DNA from: Gemmatimonadota bacterium
Lineage (GTDB): Bacteria; Gemmatimonadota; Gemmatimonadetes; Longimicrobiales; Gaopeijiaceae
Length of the DNA: 64,000 nt
Assembly (NCBI GenBank): GCA_022826565.1
Contig: JAJDUP010000005.1
Coordinates: 1-64,000, forward strand
Direction of reading: 5' to 3'
Under the pieces are notes generated by a model that did not search any database, had not been told where the DNA came from, and worked only from the letters and a program-made list of their open reading frames with translations. Positions within the stretch are counted from its first letter, which is position 1. Each line of letters opens with the position of its first letter. Shown here in pieces: positions 25,301 to 33,208 of this stretch. The position numbers and the translations under genes are program-made.

Positions 25301-25704
25301 TCTTCGAAGACCATGCGCGCTTCCTCGCCGATGTCGTCGCCGACGGCGGCTTCGCGGGAGTCGGCAGCCACGGCCAGCTCCAGGGCCTCGGCTTCCACTG
25401 GGAGCTGTGGATGGTCGCTTCGGGCGGCATGTCGAACCACGACGCGCTGCGCTCGGCGACAATCCTCGGCGCCAACGGCATCGGCCTCGAGACCGAGATC
25501 GGGTCCATCGAGCCCGGCAAGCTGGCCGACCTGGCGATCATGTCGAGCAACCCCCTCGACGACCTGCGCAACACCCTGTCGGTGGAGCGGGTCATGATGA
25601 ATGGACGACTCTTTGACGCGGAGACGCTGGACGAAGTGTGGCCGCGGCAGCGGGCGCTGGGGTACCGGGGGTTTGTCGTAGACGAGCCTGGGGGTGCGCG
25701 TTAG
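22348..25704 (+). CDS. Exported TolB/PD40 beta-propeller fused to an amidohydrolase, second paralogue
   Basis: A 1118-residue protein. The start at 22348 is the only in-frame start that gives the signal peptide (LAAILLLAAAQPAHAQ), and GAAGGA is well placed before it. Propeller blades cover about residues 50-620 (YSPDGSEIVFVSDRSGG, EWSPDGEYLVASR). Next comes a striking Asp/Ala/Pro-rich linker near residues 650-680. The amidohydrolase domain then follows with LLLSGARVITM and GFVDTHAHLRPP. It matches the domain plan of the gene at 1933-5088, and both genes carry the paired palindrome at or near a promoter. Probable substrate: an exported cyclic amide or dipeptide-like compound; unproven. Confidence 0.9.
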   Translation: MQTLQNDRSTLHTVAWLAAILLLAAAQPAHAQQPDPSPDSLATTALPLEPTRTVSFTTSEGSWISVDISPDGATLVFDLLGDLYTLPVDGGTATPLLTGPAFESQPRYSPDGSEIVFVSDRSGGQNLWVLSADGSDTTQITRGNDNLYTSPEWSPDGEYLVASRTFSPLGGAAKPWLFHRDGGSGIALIDEPDNLKAIGPAFDPTGRYIYLARGTRDWNYDAAFPQYQLVRYDRETGRQATLTGRYGSGFRPSVSPDGTTLVYGTRHEDATGLRARDLATGNERWLVYPVQRDDMESRATLDLLPGYAFTPDGSALIASYGGGLWRVPLDGGDPTAIPFTADVTIHAGPRLDFDYPVEDTPAFRARQIRDVALSPDGSTLAFTALGSLYVMDAEGGVPRRIGAEVDGGLFHPAWSPDGATIAAVSWREPDGGHLWAIPPDGGDAERLSQAPHYMQTPAWSPGGDRIVVLQAPVRARLQGAGGGSQPDLAWYAQGGGAPTVIAESLGRSGPHFRADQPDRIYLHAGARGLVSVRWDGTDEKEHLKVTGFSANRGGPPANASAIHLSPTGSQALAKVGNDLYLVTVPQVGAEAPTVSVRNPSGATVPVTRITESGGEFHSWSSDGEDVVWALGNAYFRHNLDDADAFADSVEAAAADPADAADDPEDPADSDSPDDDPTYQPTEIRVALDVPRDLPTGTLLLSGARVITMRGDEVIEDGDILIDGNRIAAVGPSGTLDVPDGTETRDVTSMTITPGFVDTHAHLRPPASVHTTQPWSYLANLAFGVTTTRDPQTGTSDVLTYADRVRSGDILGPRIYSTGPGVFGSYQALEGIRDLDHARDILRRYSDYYDTKTFKMYLTGNRQQRQWLVMAARELELMPTTEAGLDYQADLTHAMDGYPGIEHNLPIYPLYHDVVRLFSETKVLNTPTLIVAFGGPMGEIYWFTNENVLDNERLVRFTPRETLDSRTRRRAGAAGSVAWAIDEEYVFEDHARFLADVVADGGFAGVGSHGQLQGLGFHWELWMVASGGMSNHDALRSATILGANGIGLETEIGSIEPGKLADLAIMSSNPLDDLRNTLSVERVMMNGRLFDAETLDEVWPRQRALGYRGFVVDEPGGAR

Positions 25705-26023
25705 AAAGGGCGCTGTTCGCCATGGGTATGATGCTCCAGCGTCCCAACGCGGGTGTCAGGATTTGCATCAAGCGCTTGGGCGACGAACGGTCTAAACCGA
25801 AGGGCCCAAGTCGAAGGATACTTGCGTGAGGTGCCCTTTCTCGACTATCTGTGACTCGTGGTCTTTGCTCAACAACGCAGCGCGATGCTTTGGAAGCGTG
25901 GCCCGGTGTGGCGAGAATGTCGATGCGTCATCAGTTTTGGATGGCGCTGGGGGCCAGAAGAGTGAATCACATCAAGCTAGCGTATCGAACCGGACACCCC
26001 AGCCGCGGAATCGAAGCAAGTCC
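25705..26023. other. 319-bp stretch with no recognised gene
   Basis: The plus strand is open in part of this stretch, upstream of the M50-like gene, but the encoded residues are low-complexity and lack a plausible domain. I see no convincing promoter pair, terminator or RNA gene. GC content is visibly lower than in the neighbouring genes. It most likely contains the promoter of the M50-like gene. Confidence 0.4.
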
Positions 26024-26665
26024 ATGATGCAGAAGCTGATGCAAACGGACGGTTGGCTGGCCGCGGTCGTCGGCGGGGCGGTGGCGCTCCCGCTCTCGAT
26101 CGTGGTCCATGAGCTGGGGCACTTCTGGGCATACGGCGGGTTCGGATTCCCCGAGCCGACGCTTCACCCTACGTCCGCCGGCTGGACCGGTGCCGGCGAG
26201 TTCAGGAGGCTCTGGTGGACGGGACAATTTGAGGAGGCAGCGGCGATCGCCGAGCCATGGATGGTAGCGGTTGCCGCGGCCGCAGGCCCGGCGGTGAGCT
26301 ACCTGACCGCGATTGGCTGCGTGCTCGCGGTTCGGCGATTGGGCCCCGGTCCCCTGCACTTCGTGCTCGGGCTCGGGTTGTCGGCGCCCCTGCATGGGCT
26401 GGGGGCCCTAAATGTGTTTGTCATCAACACCTTCGGCGGGGGTTTCACAGGAAACCAGGATGACGGGAATGTGGGGCTCATTGCCGGAATCTCGCCTTCC
26501 TTCACCACGATACCCGGCATGCTGTGTGTTCTGCTTGTGCCGTGGTTCCTCATCACGGCTATCCGTCGTGGCCAGAGGATCCGGGTCGTGGTCCCGGTGG
26601 TCGGCGGGATGGGGCTGGGCGCTTTCCTGTGGATCTCCTGGCTGGGTCCGCTCTTGCTGCCCTGA
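26024..26665 (+). CDS. M50-like membrane zinc peptidase homologue
   Basis: 213 residues from the ATG at 26024; the frame is open further upstream but that part looks non-coding. There are about five hydrophobic segments. The first contains HELGHFW (residues 30-36), an H-E-x-x-H-like zinc motif as in site-2 proteases. A later segment has NTFGGGFTGNQDDGN, which may supply the third ligand although the usual N-x-x-P-x-x-x-x-D-G form is not exact. If active, it would cut membrane-embedded substrates. Its TGA overlaps the next ATG (TGATG at 26663-26667). Confidence 0.68.
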   Translation: MMQKLMQTDGWLAAVVGGAVALPLSIVVHELGHFWAYGGFGFPEPTLHPTSAGWTGAGEFRRLWWTGQFEEAAAIAEPWMVAVAAAAGPAVSYLTAIGCVLAVRRLGPGPLHFVLGLGLSAPLHGLGALNVFVINTFGGGFTGNQDDGNVGLIAGISPSFTTIPGMLCVLLVPWFLITAIRRGQRIRVVVPVVGGMGLGAFLWISWLGPLLLP

Positions 26666-26796
26666 TGGCCGAGACCTCGTCGTCGCAACGGCCGTGGTGG
26701 AAGGCCAGCCTATCGACTTGGGTGCGCACAAAGGGAGGCCCGGCCGAGGAGGTCATCATCGTGGTCGCCATCGGCGCCATCGGCGCCCTCTGTTGA
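26665..26796 (+). CDS. Very short ORF with a C-terminal membrane segment
   Basis: 43 residues beginning at an ATG that overlaps the stop of the M50-like gene. A polar, basic N-terminus (SSSQRPWWKASLSTWVRTKG) is followed by a hydrophobic segment (VIIVVAIGAIGAL) and then a stop. The next ORF begins in the +2 frame at the very point where this one ends. The two may be one gene broken by a single-base deletion, or two separate small genes. No family is recognised. Confidence 0.4.
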   Translation: MAETSSSQRPWWKASLSTWVRTKGGPAEEVIIVVAIGAIGALC

Positions 26797-27098
26797 AGGA
26801 CATCGGTGATCGACCGCGCCGCGAGATCCACCTTCATGACGTTGTGTACGAGGTGAACGCGCCGCGCCGCAAGGAGTGGGTTGTCACCGACCTGACCGAC
26901 GGAATGCGGACTCGAGTCGAACGCATGAAGCGATTGGCCCGTCGACTGGAGCCGAGGGCCTTGTTCAGTGCACCGGAGGTGGTCTCTGTGGTGGACGAGG
27001 ACGGCGTCGAATTGACCTCCGTCGTGGTGGATGTCTTCATCCCGGAGGAGTCGGACGGAATGCCTCAATCGGAGTCATCGTCGACCAGAGGCGCGTGA
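26793..27098 (+). CDS. Hypothetical soluble protein, possibly the second half of a frameshifted gene
   Basis: About 101 residues if read from a TTG at 26793. The sequence (RREIHLHDVVYEVNAPRR, DLTDGMRTRVERMKRLARRL, VDEDGVELTSVVVDVFIP) looks like a genuine amphipathic protein with an acidic, Ser-rich tail. It lacks a convincing start of its own. Joined to the preceding 43-residue ORF it would give a single-pass membrane protein of about 144 residues. Function unknown. Confidence 0.4.
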   Translation: MKDIGDRPRREIHLHDVVYEVNAPRRKEWVVTDLTDGMRTRVERMKRLARRLEPRALFSAPEVVSVVDEDGVELTSVVVDVFIPEESDGMPQSESSSTRGA

Positions 27099-27249
27099 GG
27101 GGATACCCGGTCGAATCTGAGTTCGCAGGCCCACCACCTCGTCGGAACCCGACGCCTCGTCAGGAGCCCGAAGACAGTGTATTGTGGATTCCGCCCACCA
27201 ATTGGCGGATCCATCCACCTATCTGTCAGCATCCTTGGAGGACCCCATC

Positions 27250-30200
27250 ATGAAGTCGCGCCGAAGCGCACTCTTGCCCGTTCTCACACTCGCCCTCTTC
27301 GCCCCCCTCACTACCCCACCGGCCCACGCCCAGGACCCCGACGCCATCTCGACCGCCCTCGGCGACATCGAGTGGCGTCACATCGGTCCCGTGAACATGG
27401 GCGGGCGCGTATCCGCCATCATCGGCGTGCCGGGCGATCCGCGGACCTTCTGGGTCGGCGCCGCAAACGGGGGCGTCTGGAAGACCACCAACGGCGGCGT
27501 GACATTCGAGCACCAGTGGGACGACGAGAACACCTACTCGGTCGGGGCGCTGACGCTCGCTCCCTCCGATCACAACGTCCTCTGGCTCGGTGCCGGTGAG
27601 GCGGATCCGCGCAACTCGGTTTCATACGGCGACGGCGTGTACCGTTCGACCGACGGCGGCGCCACCTGGACCCACCTCGGCCTCGACGACAGCGAGCGCA
27701 TCAAGCGCATTGTCGTCGACCCGCGCGACCCCGATGTCGCACTGGTCTGCGCGATGGGCCACGAATGGGGTCCCAACCAGGAGCGCGGCGTCTTCCGCAC
27801 GACCGACGGCGGGCAGTCCTGGGAGCACGTGCTCTACATCGACGAGGACACGGGGTGCTCGGACATGGACCTCGACCTCACCAATCCCCGCAACGTCTAC
27901 GCCGGCATGTGGACCTTCCGCCGCAAGCCGTGGCGTTTCGACGACGGGGGCAGGGAGACTGCGCTCTACGTCTCGCGCGACGGCGGGATCTCGTGGAAGA
28001 AGATCACGACCACGCCGGACGAGCCCATGGCCCGGATCGGCATCAGTGTGGCGCAGTCGCGTCCGAACATCGTCTACCTGATCACCGAGTACCCCACCGC
28101 GGGCACGCTCTTCCGGTCCGACGACTACGGCGAGACCTGGGAGATGGTCAACGACGACAAGAACCAGCTCAACTTCCGGCCCTTCTACTACTCCGATGTC
28201 TACGTCGACCCGTCCGATCACGAGACGATGTACACGCTCTCGGGCGGGCTGTCGAAGTCGACCGACGGAGGCCGCACCTTCGACCGGATCGCCAACGACG
28301 TGCACGGAGACCACCAGGCGTACTGGATCGACCCGGCCGACGGCGAACGCGTACTCTCCGGCTCGGACGGCGGCATGCAGGTGTCGTACGACGGCGGCGC
28401 CAACTTCCACATCTTCCGCAACTTCAGCCTCGCGCAGTACTACCACATCTTCGTGGACGACCGCGACCCGTACTACGTGTGCGGCGGGCTGCAGGACAAT
28501 GGGAACTGGTGCGGTCCAAGCCGGCTCAACGACCGCCGCGGCATCCTGCCCGGCTACTTCTATACCGTCTCCGGCGGCGACGGCTTCTACACCGTGCCGG
28601 TGCCGGGTCAGCCGAACCTGATCTACTCGAACGCCCAGGGCGGCTACTTCCGCATCACGGACATCAACTCGGGGCAGATGCGGTCGATCGAGCCGTGGCC
28701 GCTCATGATCGGCTCGCAGGGGCAGGGCATGTTCCAGGCGCGGTACCGCTTCAACTGGGACGCGCCGATCGTCATCTCGCCGCACGATCCGGGAACGGTG
28801 TACTGGGGTGGCAACGTGGTCTTCCGCAGCAACGACTACGGCCACTCGTGGGATGTGATCAGCCCCGACCTCACCACGGACGACCCGGAGAAGCAGCTCG
28901 ATTCCGGCGGCGAGATCTACCTCGACAACACGGCGGCCGAATTCCACACCACGATCCTCACGATCGCCGAGGACGAGTTCGAGCCGGGCGTGATCTGGGT
29001 CGGCACCGACGACGGCAACGTGCAGATCACGCGCGACAACGGCGCGACGTGGACGAACGTGCGCGACCGCGTGCCCGGCCTGCCCGCCGAGACCTGGATC
29101 GGCAACATCGAGGCGTCACCCACGGATGCCGGCGCTGCGTACATGGCCGTCGACAACCACCGCCTCGACGACTTCACTCCGCACCTGTACGAGACGCGCG
29201 ACTACGGGCAGACGTGGCGCGACATCTCCGCCGGACTCCCGCAGGACGACTACGTGAAGGTCGTGCGGCAGCACCCCTCGAACCCGGACCTGCTCTTCGT
29301 CGGCATGGAGCGCGGCATCTTCGCGTCGTGGGACCGGGGCGACACCTGGGTGGACATCCGCGGCAACCTTCCGCGCGTATCGGTGCGGGGAGTGAAGATC
29401 CAACGCCAGTACAACGACCTCGTCATCGGTACGCACGGGCGCGGCGCGTTCATCCTGGACGACATCCAGCCCATGGTCGAGCTGACCGAGGCACTCGCCC
29501 AGGACGCCCATCTCTTCGACATCCGCATGGCGACGGAGTGGGAGATGTGGGGTCGCACCAGCAACTTCGGCCAGAGCCGCTTTGCGGGTGAGAACCCCGA
29601 TCCCGGCGCGTGGATCCACTTCCATCTCTCGGAGGACGCCGCCGAGGCTGCGGGCAACTCGGTCGACGTCCGCATCACCGACAGCAACGGCACCCTCGTG
29701 CGCGAGTTCCAGCACCGCGACCCCGCGCCGGGCGTCAACCGTGCGATCTGGGACCTCCGCTGGTCCGGCGCCGAGCCGATTCCGGGACAGGGCCCCCCGG
29801 GGGGTGGGTTCTTCTTCTTCGGCCCGACCGGCCCGCCCGCCGTGCCCGGCACCTACACGGCGACGGTCGACCTGGGCGGCGACGAGCTGTCGAAGGACTT
29901 CCAGCTCCGCGGCGACCCCAACGTGGCCGCCTCACAGGCCGTGTACGAGGAGCGCTTCACCGCGGCCATGCGCGCACGCGACCTCGAGACGCAGCTCAAC
30001 CAGATGATGGGGACGATCAACGACCTGAACGGCCAGATCGACGGACTCCTGGAATCCATCGAGGGCAAGAACCTGTCCAACGAAGAGCAGGTGAAGGCGG
30101 TTGCCGGCGACGCGCAGGGCCAGCTGACGGCGGTGTCGAGCGAGGTGCGCCGTCCGCCGGGGTCGATGAGCTATCGTGATTGGCCGCGTCTGATCGAGCA

Positions 30201-30405
30201 GCTGCGCAACATCTCCCGCGCCGTCTCGGGCCCGCAGGCTCGGCCGACCGTCGGCCAGATGGAAGTGCTCACGGAGATCGAAGCCGGCGCCGCCCAGCGG
30301 GCGGAGGAGCTGTCCGGCATTGTGAACGGAGTGATTGCCGACCTCAACGACCTCCTGGAGGACGCCCCGAAGATCATTACGAACTGGAGGCGGGTGATCA
30401 GCTGA
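27250..30405 (+). CDS. Exported VPS10/BNR-type beta-propeller protein
   Basis: 1051 residues from the ATG at 27250, with GGAGGA (27237-27242) upstream. A signal peptide ends near PPAHAQ. Two propellers contain many Asp-box (BNR) repeats: STDGGATW, TTDGGQSW, SRDGGISW, SDDYGETW, TRDNGATW. The C-terminal third holds a Gly/Pro/Phe-rich segment (PPGGGFFFFGPTGPP) and then a long coiled-coil-like helix (LNQMMGTINDLNGQIDGLL). Such proteins are often labelled glycosyl hydrolase or sortilin-like, but no glycosidase site can be shown. The likely role is a surface or periplasmic binding or hydrolytic scaffold. Confidence 0.85.
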   Translation: MKSRRSALLPVLTLALFAPLTTPPAHAQDPDAISTALGDIEWRHIGPVNMGGRVSAIIGVPGDPRTFWVGAANGGVWKTTNGGVTFEHQWDDENTYSVGALTLAPSDHNVLWLGAGEADPRNSVSYGDGVYRSTDGGATWTHLGLDDSERIKRIVVDPRDPDVALVCAMGHEWGPNQERGVFRTTDGGQSWEHVLYIDEDTGCSDMDLDLTNPRNVYAGMWTFRRKPWRFDDGGRETALYVSRDGGISWKKITTTPDEPMARIGISVAQSRPNIVYLITEYPTAGTLFRSDDYGETWEMVNDDKNQLNFRPFYYSDVYVDPSDHETMYTLSGGLSKSTDGGRTFDRIANDVHGDHQAYWIDPADGERVLSGSDGGMQVSYDGGANFHIFRNFSLAQYYHIFVDDRDPYYVCGGLQDNGNWCGPSRLNDRRGILPGYFYTVSGGDGFYTVPVPGQPNLIYSNAQGGYFRITDINSGQMRSIEPWPLMIGSQGQGMFQARYRFNWDAPIVISPHDPGTVYWGGNVVFRSNDYGHSWDVISPDLTTDDPEKQLDSGGEIYLDNTAAEFHTTILTIAEDEFEPGVIWVGTDDGNVQITRDNGATWTNVRDRVPGLPAETWIGNIEASPTDAGAAYMAVDNHRLDDFTPHLYETRDYGQTWRDISAGLPQDDYVKVVRQHPSNPDLLFVGMERGIFASWDRGDTWVDIRGNLPRVSVRGVKIQRQYNDLVIGTHGRGAFILDDIQPMVELTEALAQDAHLFDIRMATEWEMWGRTSNFGQSRFAGENPDPGAWIHFHLSEDAAEAAGNSVDVRITDSNGTLVREFQHRDPAPGVNRAIWDLRWSGAEPIPGQGPPGGGFFFFGPTGPPAVPGTYTATVDLGGDELSKDFQLRGDPNVAASQAVYEERFTAAMRARDLETQLNQMMGTINDLNGQIDGLLESIEGKNLSNEEQVKAVAGDAQGQLTAVSSEVRRPPGSMSYRDWPRLIEQLRNISRAVSGPQARPTVGQMEVLTEIEAGAAQRAEELSGIVNGVIADLNDLLEDAPKIITNWRRVIS

Positions 30406-30411
30406 CGCGCA

Positions 30412-31203
30412 CTACGACCCCGCCAGCACCCGGAACCTGAACAACCCCAGCCACTGATCGAAGGTCAGCCTGGAGGGCGGCCCGGACCGGTCGAACCTCA
30501 GGTCGCGACTCAGCCGGTGGACCTGTGTTCGCGTGAACTCCGACCGCAGGCACCGGCTGATCGTGTGGCCGCCTGGACCAAAGCAGGTCCTGATGAAACG
30601 CCGATAGTCCGCGGCCTGCGATCGGTCGACGAGCGGCCTCGTTCGGCGGGCGAGCCAGAGCGCGACAGCCTCGACATTCGGAGGTGGGTCGAAGTCGGTG
30701 CGTCGCAGACGCCGCGCGATCTCGACCTGCCACCACGGCTTGAGCAGCAGGGAGGACAGGCTTTCCCGGCAGTAGGGCCCTCCCGCAAACCGCTCCGCCG
30801 CTTCACGCTGGACCACAAGCCAGGCGTCCTCCGGCGTCAGGGGGGCCTGGACCAGCCGCCGCACGATCGCAGCTGTCCTGTTGAACGGGATGTTGCCCAC
30901 GACCTTGTAGTGGCCGTCCGGCAGCCGAAAACGCAGGAAGTCGGCCTGGACGATCGTGATCCGCGGGTTGCCACGAAACCGTCTGCGAAGCGCCTGGCAC
31001 AGTGCTCCGTCGAACTCCACGCCAACTACCTCGCGGCAACTACGGGCCAGCTCGCCAGTCAGAATGCCGCGCCCCGGCCCGATCTCGACGACCAGGTCTC
31101 TTCGCGTGACGGGGGCCTGAGTGATCAGGCTAGAGGCAAGCGCCCTGCTCCGCAGGAAGTGCTGTGAAAGGTCGGCACGCCGGGGTGTCCGATGCGCGGA
31201 CAT
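30412..31203 (-). CDS. erm: Erm-type 23S rRNA adenine N6-methyltransferase
   Basis: 263 residues from the ATG at 31203; an in-frame TTG at 31218 is less likely. SAM-binding motifs: VVEIGPGRGILTGEL (residues 38-52), the acidic GVEFD, QADFLRF (D88) and the catalytic GNIPFNRT (103-110). The N-I-P-F form and the short basic C-terminal domain match Erm enzymes, which methylate A2058 and cause macrolide-lincosamide-streptogramin B resistance. KsgA/RsmA usually has N-L/I-P-Y and a different C-terminus. KsgA-like activity is therefore the less likely alternative. The natural role here may be self-protection or rRNA modification unrelated to drug exposure. Confidence 0.8.
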   Translation of the reverse strand: MSAHRTPRRADLSQHFLRSRALASSLITQAPVTRRDLVVEIGPGRGILTGELARSCREVVGVEFDGALCQALRRRFRGNPRITIVQADFLRFRLPDGHYKVVGNIPFNRTAAIVRRLVQAPLTPEDAWLVVQREAAERFAGGPYCRESLSSLLLKPWWQVEIARRLRRTDFDPPPNVEAVALWLARRTRPLVDRSQAADYRRFIRTCFGPGGHTISRCLRSEFTRTQVHRLSRDLRFDRSGPPSRLTFDQWLGLFRFRVLAGS

Positions 31204-31264
31204 GGCGAACCACCACAAACGTAAGCATCACGTTCTCCCTTGAGGTGTAACACGCGGAGGAAAG

Positions 31265-32518
31265 CTAGGAATCAAGCATCCCACCCACAACCGGCAGCCC
31301 GATCGACGCGACGGCCGGAATATCGAATTCGTCCCTGTACACGCCCCAGATCCGGGAGTCCGAGAAGCGAAACGCATCGAACCGCTCGGGCAGGTGCACT
31401 TCCCGGATGGCTCCGTCGGGCGTGATCCGCAGCCACGTCAAAGCTCCCTCCAGTCCACCCGCGTCGAGATCGATGGGGTTCATCCACATCGTCCCGCTTT
31501 CGCTGCAGCGGAAGTCCACATAGCGCGGCAGGTAGCTTGCGAGTTCGCGGGGCTCCCCTTGAACGGAGCGCGCCGCCTGATTGAGGACTCGAAGGCTGTC
31601 CTCCGGGCTGAGCCTGCTCCACACATCTCCCGTCAACTCCGCCTGGCGGATCGGGAAGACCGCTTTGGCGAACTGCCGGGGAGTGACCTCCGTGAAGGGA
31701 ACGGGCGGCAGGTCGATGGGCCGCACCTCGGTGCCCGATCCGTCGAACCCCCGGAGCTGATTCCTCACCCGATCGTAGATCCGGACGACGTTCTCCCCGC
31801 ATGAAGCCCACAATCGGTACCACATCGGGAACCCGCCGTCGCTGGGGATGAAATCTCCGGACGGGTCGTCCAGCACCTCGGTGAAAGCCAGGAGGGTTCG
31901 TGCTCCGCCCGCTTCCGGATCAACCGCGATCAGATCCGGCTGCAAGAGCGACAACCGGTAGTTCAGGACACCGGCCTCCATCGTTTCGCTCGTGCGCGCC
32001 ACGATGAACTCCCCGCCAAGCCTCGCCGATCGCACCGAAGAGCCCAGCATGCTCATGCCGCCCCGCACTGTGCCGGGAGGAAGGGAAGCCGACCGCAACG
32101 GAATCTCCGCCCAGTCCGCGTCCGATTGGGACACCCGGATGATCGCGTGGCGCACAAGGTCAAGGGCCCATACCTCACCCTGCCATCCGCCCGTGACGAA
32201 GCCCGCGGGCATCGGGAAGTCGCGGGGCCCCCTGCCCGATCGTCCGTGGGTGCCGAGAGACTCCCCATCCGACCCGAATCCAACGAAGAACGGCTCGGCC
32301 GAGTTCAGCACCCAGACGGACCCATCGCTCGCCAACTCCAGGTCCCGCACCACGGCGAGGGAGTCCGAGCCGCCCAGCACCTCGATGGCCGATTCGCTCA
32401 AGTCGATCGGGGAGCCCGGCCCGCTGCCCGTATCCCCACCATCACAGCCCGCGAGGCTCGCCAAACCGGTCAGGGCGGAGGCCACCCGCAGGGGCGTCAA
32501 GTGTTCAGCAAATCTCAT
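31265..32518 (-). CDS. 6-bladed beta-propeller lipoprotein
   Basis: A 417-residue protein with a lipoprotein signal (ASALTGLASLAGC). The body shows repeated propeller-like segments with DLELASDGSVWVLN, GEVWALDLVRHAI and TWLRITPDGAIREVHLP, resembling the 6-bladed propeller lipoproteins common in Bacteroidota and Gemmatimonadota. These are thought to act in binding or signalling at the outer face of a membrane. No catalytic residues are evident. It sits between the Erm gene and the YpdA-linked lipoprotein, all on the minus strand. Confidence 0.78.
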   Translation of the reverse strand: MRFAEHLTPLRVASALTGLASLAGCDGGDTGSGPGSPIDLSESAIEVLGGSDSLAVVRDLELASDGSVWVLNSAEPFFVGFGSDGESLGTHGRSGRGPRDFPMPAGFVTGGWQGEVWALDLVRHAIIRVSQSDADWAEIPLRSASLPPGTVRGGMSMLGSSVRSARLGGEFIVARTSETMEAGVLNYRLSLLQPDLIAVDPEAGGARTLLAFTEVLDDPSGDFIPSDGGFPMWYRLWASCGENVVRIYDRVRNQLRGFDGSGTEVRPIDLPPVPFTEVTPRQFAKAVFPIRQAELTGDVWSRLSPEDSLRVLNQAARSVQGEPRELASYLPRYVDFRCSESGTMWMNPIDLDAGGLEGALTWLRITPDGAIREVHLPERFDAFRFSDSRIWGVYRDEFDIPAVASIGLPVVGGMLDS

Positions 32519-32581
32519 ACTTCCTCCATCGTAGCTGCGTCCCCCATACTCCCGCCTCCGACTCCCGGCCCGAATGGGCGA

Positions 32582-33208
32582 TCAATGGATGCACCGGTCC
32601 CGGGTCATCGACTCAATGCTCGCTGCCGGAATCCCCGCTTCCTCCGGAGCGGCCAGCAGCGGTGAAATGGGGGACAGATGATCTGTAAGCCACACCCGGG
32701 TGACGAGCTGCGCCTCACCCGGCCCGGCGTCTCCGATCGTGACACCGACCACGTCGACCGCGGCCGCCACGGGCAACCCATCGTCCCGGAAGGTCGCCCG
32801 GCGCCACCGCAATCTCCCGTACTCGATCGAAGAACAGCCGGGCTCGAGGCCCAACTCGCCGGTGAGCGCTACCACGAGCGAGTCCCATCGGCGCCGCGCA
32901 TAGTCGCCGGGCACCTCCTCGTCCACGCGGTCGATGTACACCAGCGTGGAACTGCGGCTCGGTGCCTGGCTCCGCGCGTGGGAGGTGAACGCATAGTGGA
33001 AGCGGCCTCGATACAACTCTTCCACGACGGTTGCGCTGTCGGGGACGATCATCACCTCGGGACGCAGTTGCCGGAGCTCACCGAAGGTCATTCCGAGCTG
33101 CACATCTTCGACGGGAAACTGGGTGGCCAGGGGTAGCTGAATTGTCGGGGCGTCGGCACAACCAGAGACCGGCCATGACAGGATCAGCACAACGGTGCAC
33201 CGTTTCAC
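32582..33208 (-). CDS. Lipoprotein of unknown function, coupled to the YpdA-like gene
   Basis: 208 residues from a GTG at 33208, which overlaps the stop of the upstream gene (GTGA). The opening VKRCTVVLILSWPVSGC is a lipoprotein signal, which confirms this start over longer in-frame ones. The remaining sequence has no recognised domain. It contains a VQLGMTFGELRQLRPEVM segment and a C-terminal VDVVGVTIGDAGPGEAQLV strand-rich part. Translational coupling suggests that it works with, or is regulated like, the flavoprotein. Confidence 0.68.
   Translation of the reverse strand: MKRCTVVLILSWPVSGCADAPTIQLPLATQFPVEDVQLGMTFGELRQLRPEVMIVPDSATVVEELYRGRFHYAFTSHARSQAPSRSSTLVYIDRVDEEVPGDYARRRWDSLVVALTGELGLEPGCSSIEYGRLRWRRATFRDDGLPVAAAVDVVGVTIGDAGPGEAQLVTRVWLTDHLSPISPLLAAPEEAGIPAASIESMTRDRCIH

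Noticed and set aside
25705..26023. N-terminal extension of the M50-like protein
   Set aside because: The frame is open, but the residues are low-complexity and polar, and the membrane domain begins right after the ATG at 26024.
30412..31203. KsgA/RsmA 16S rRNA dimethyltransferase
   Set aside because: The catalytic motif is N-I-P-F rather than N-L/I-P-Y, and the C-terminal domain is short and basic as in Erm. It remains a possible alternative but is less likely.
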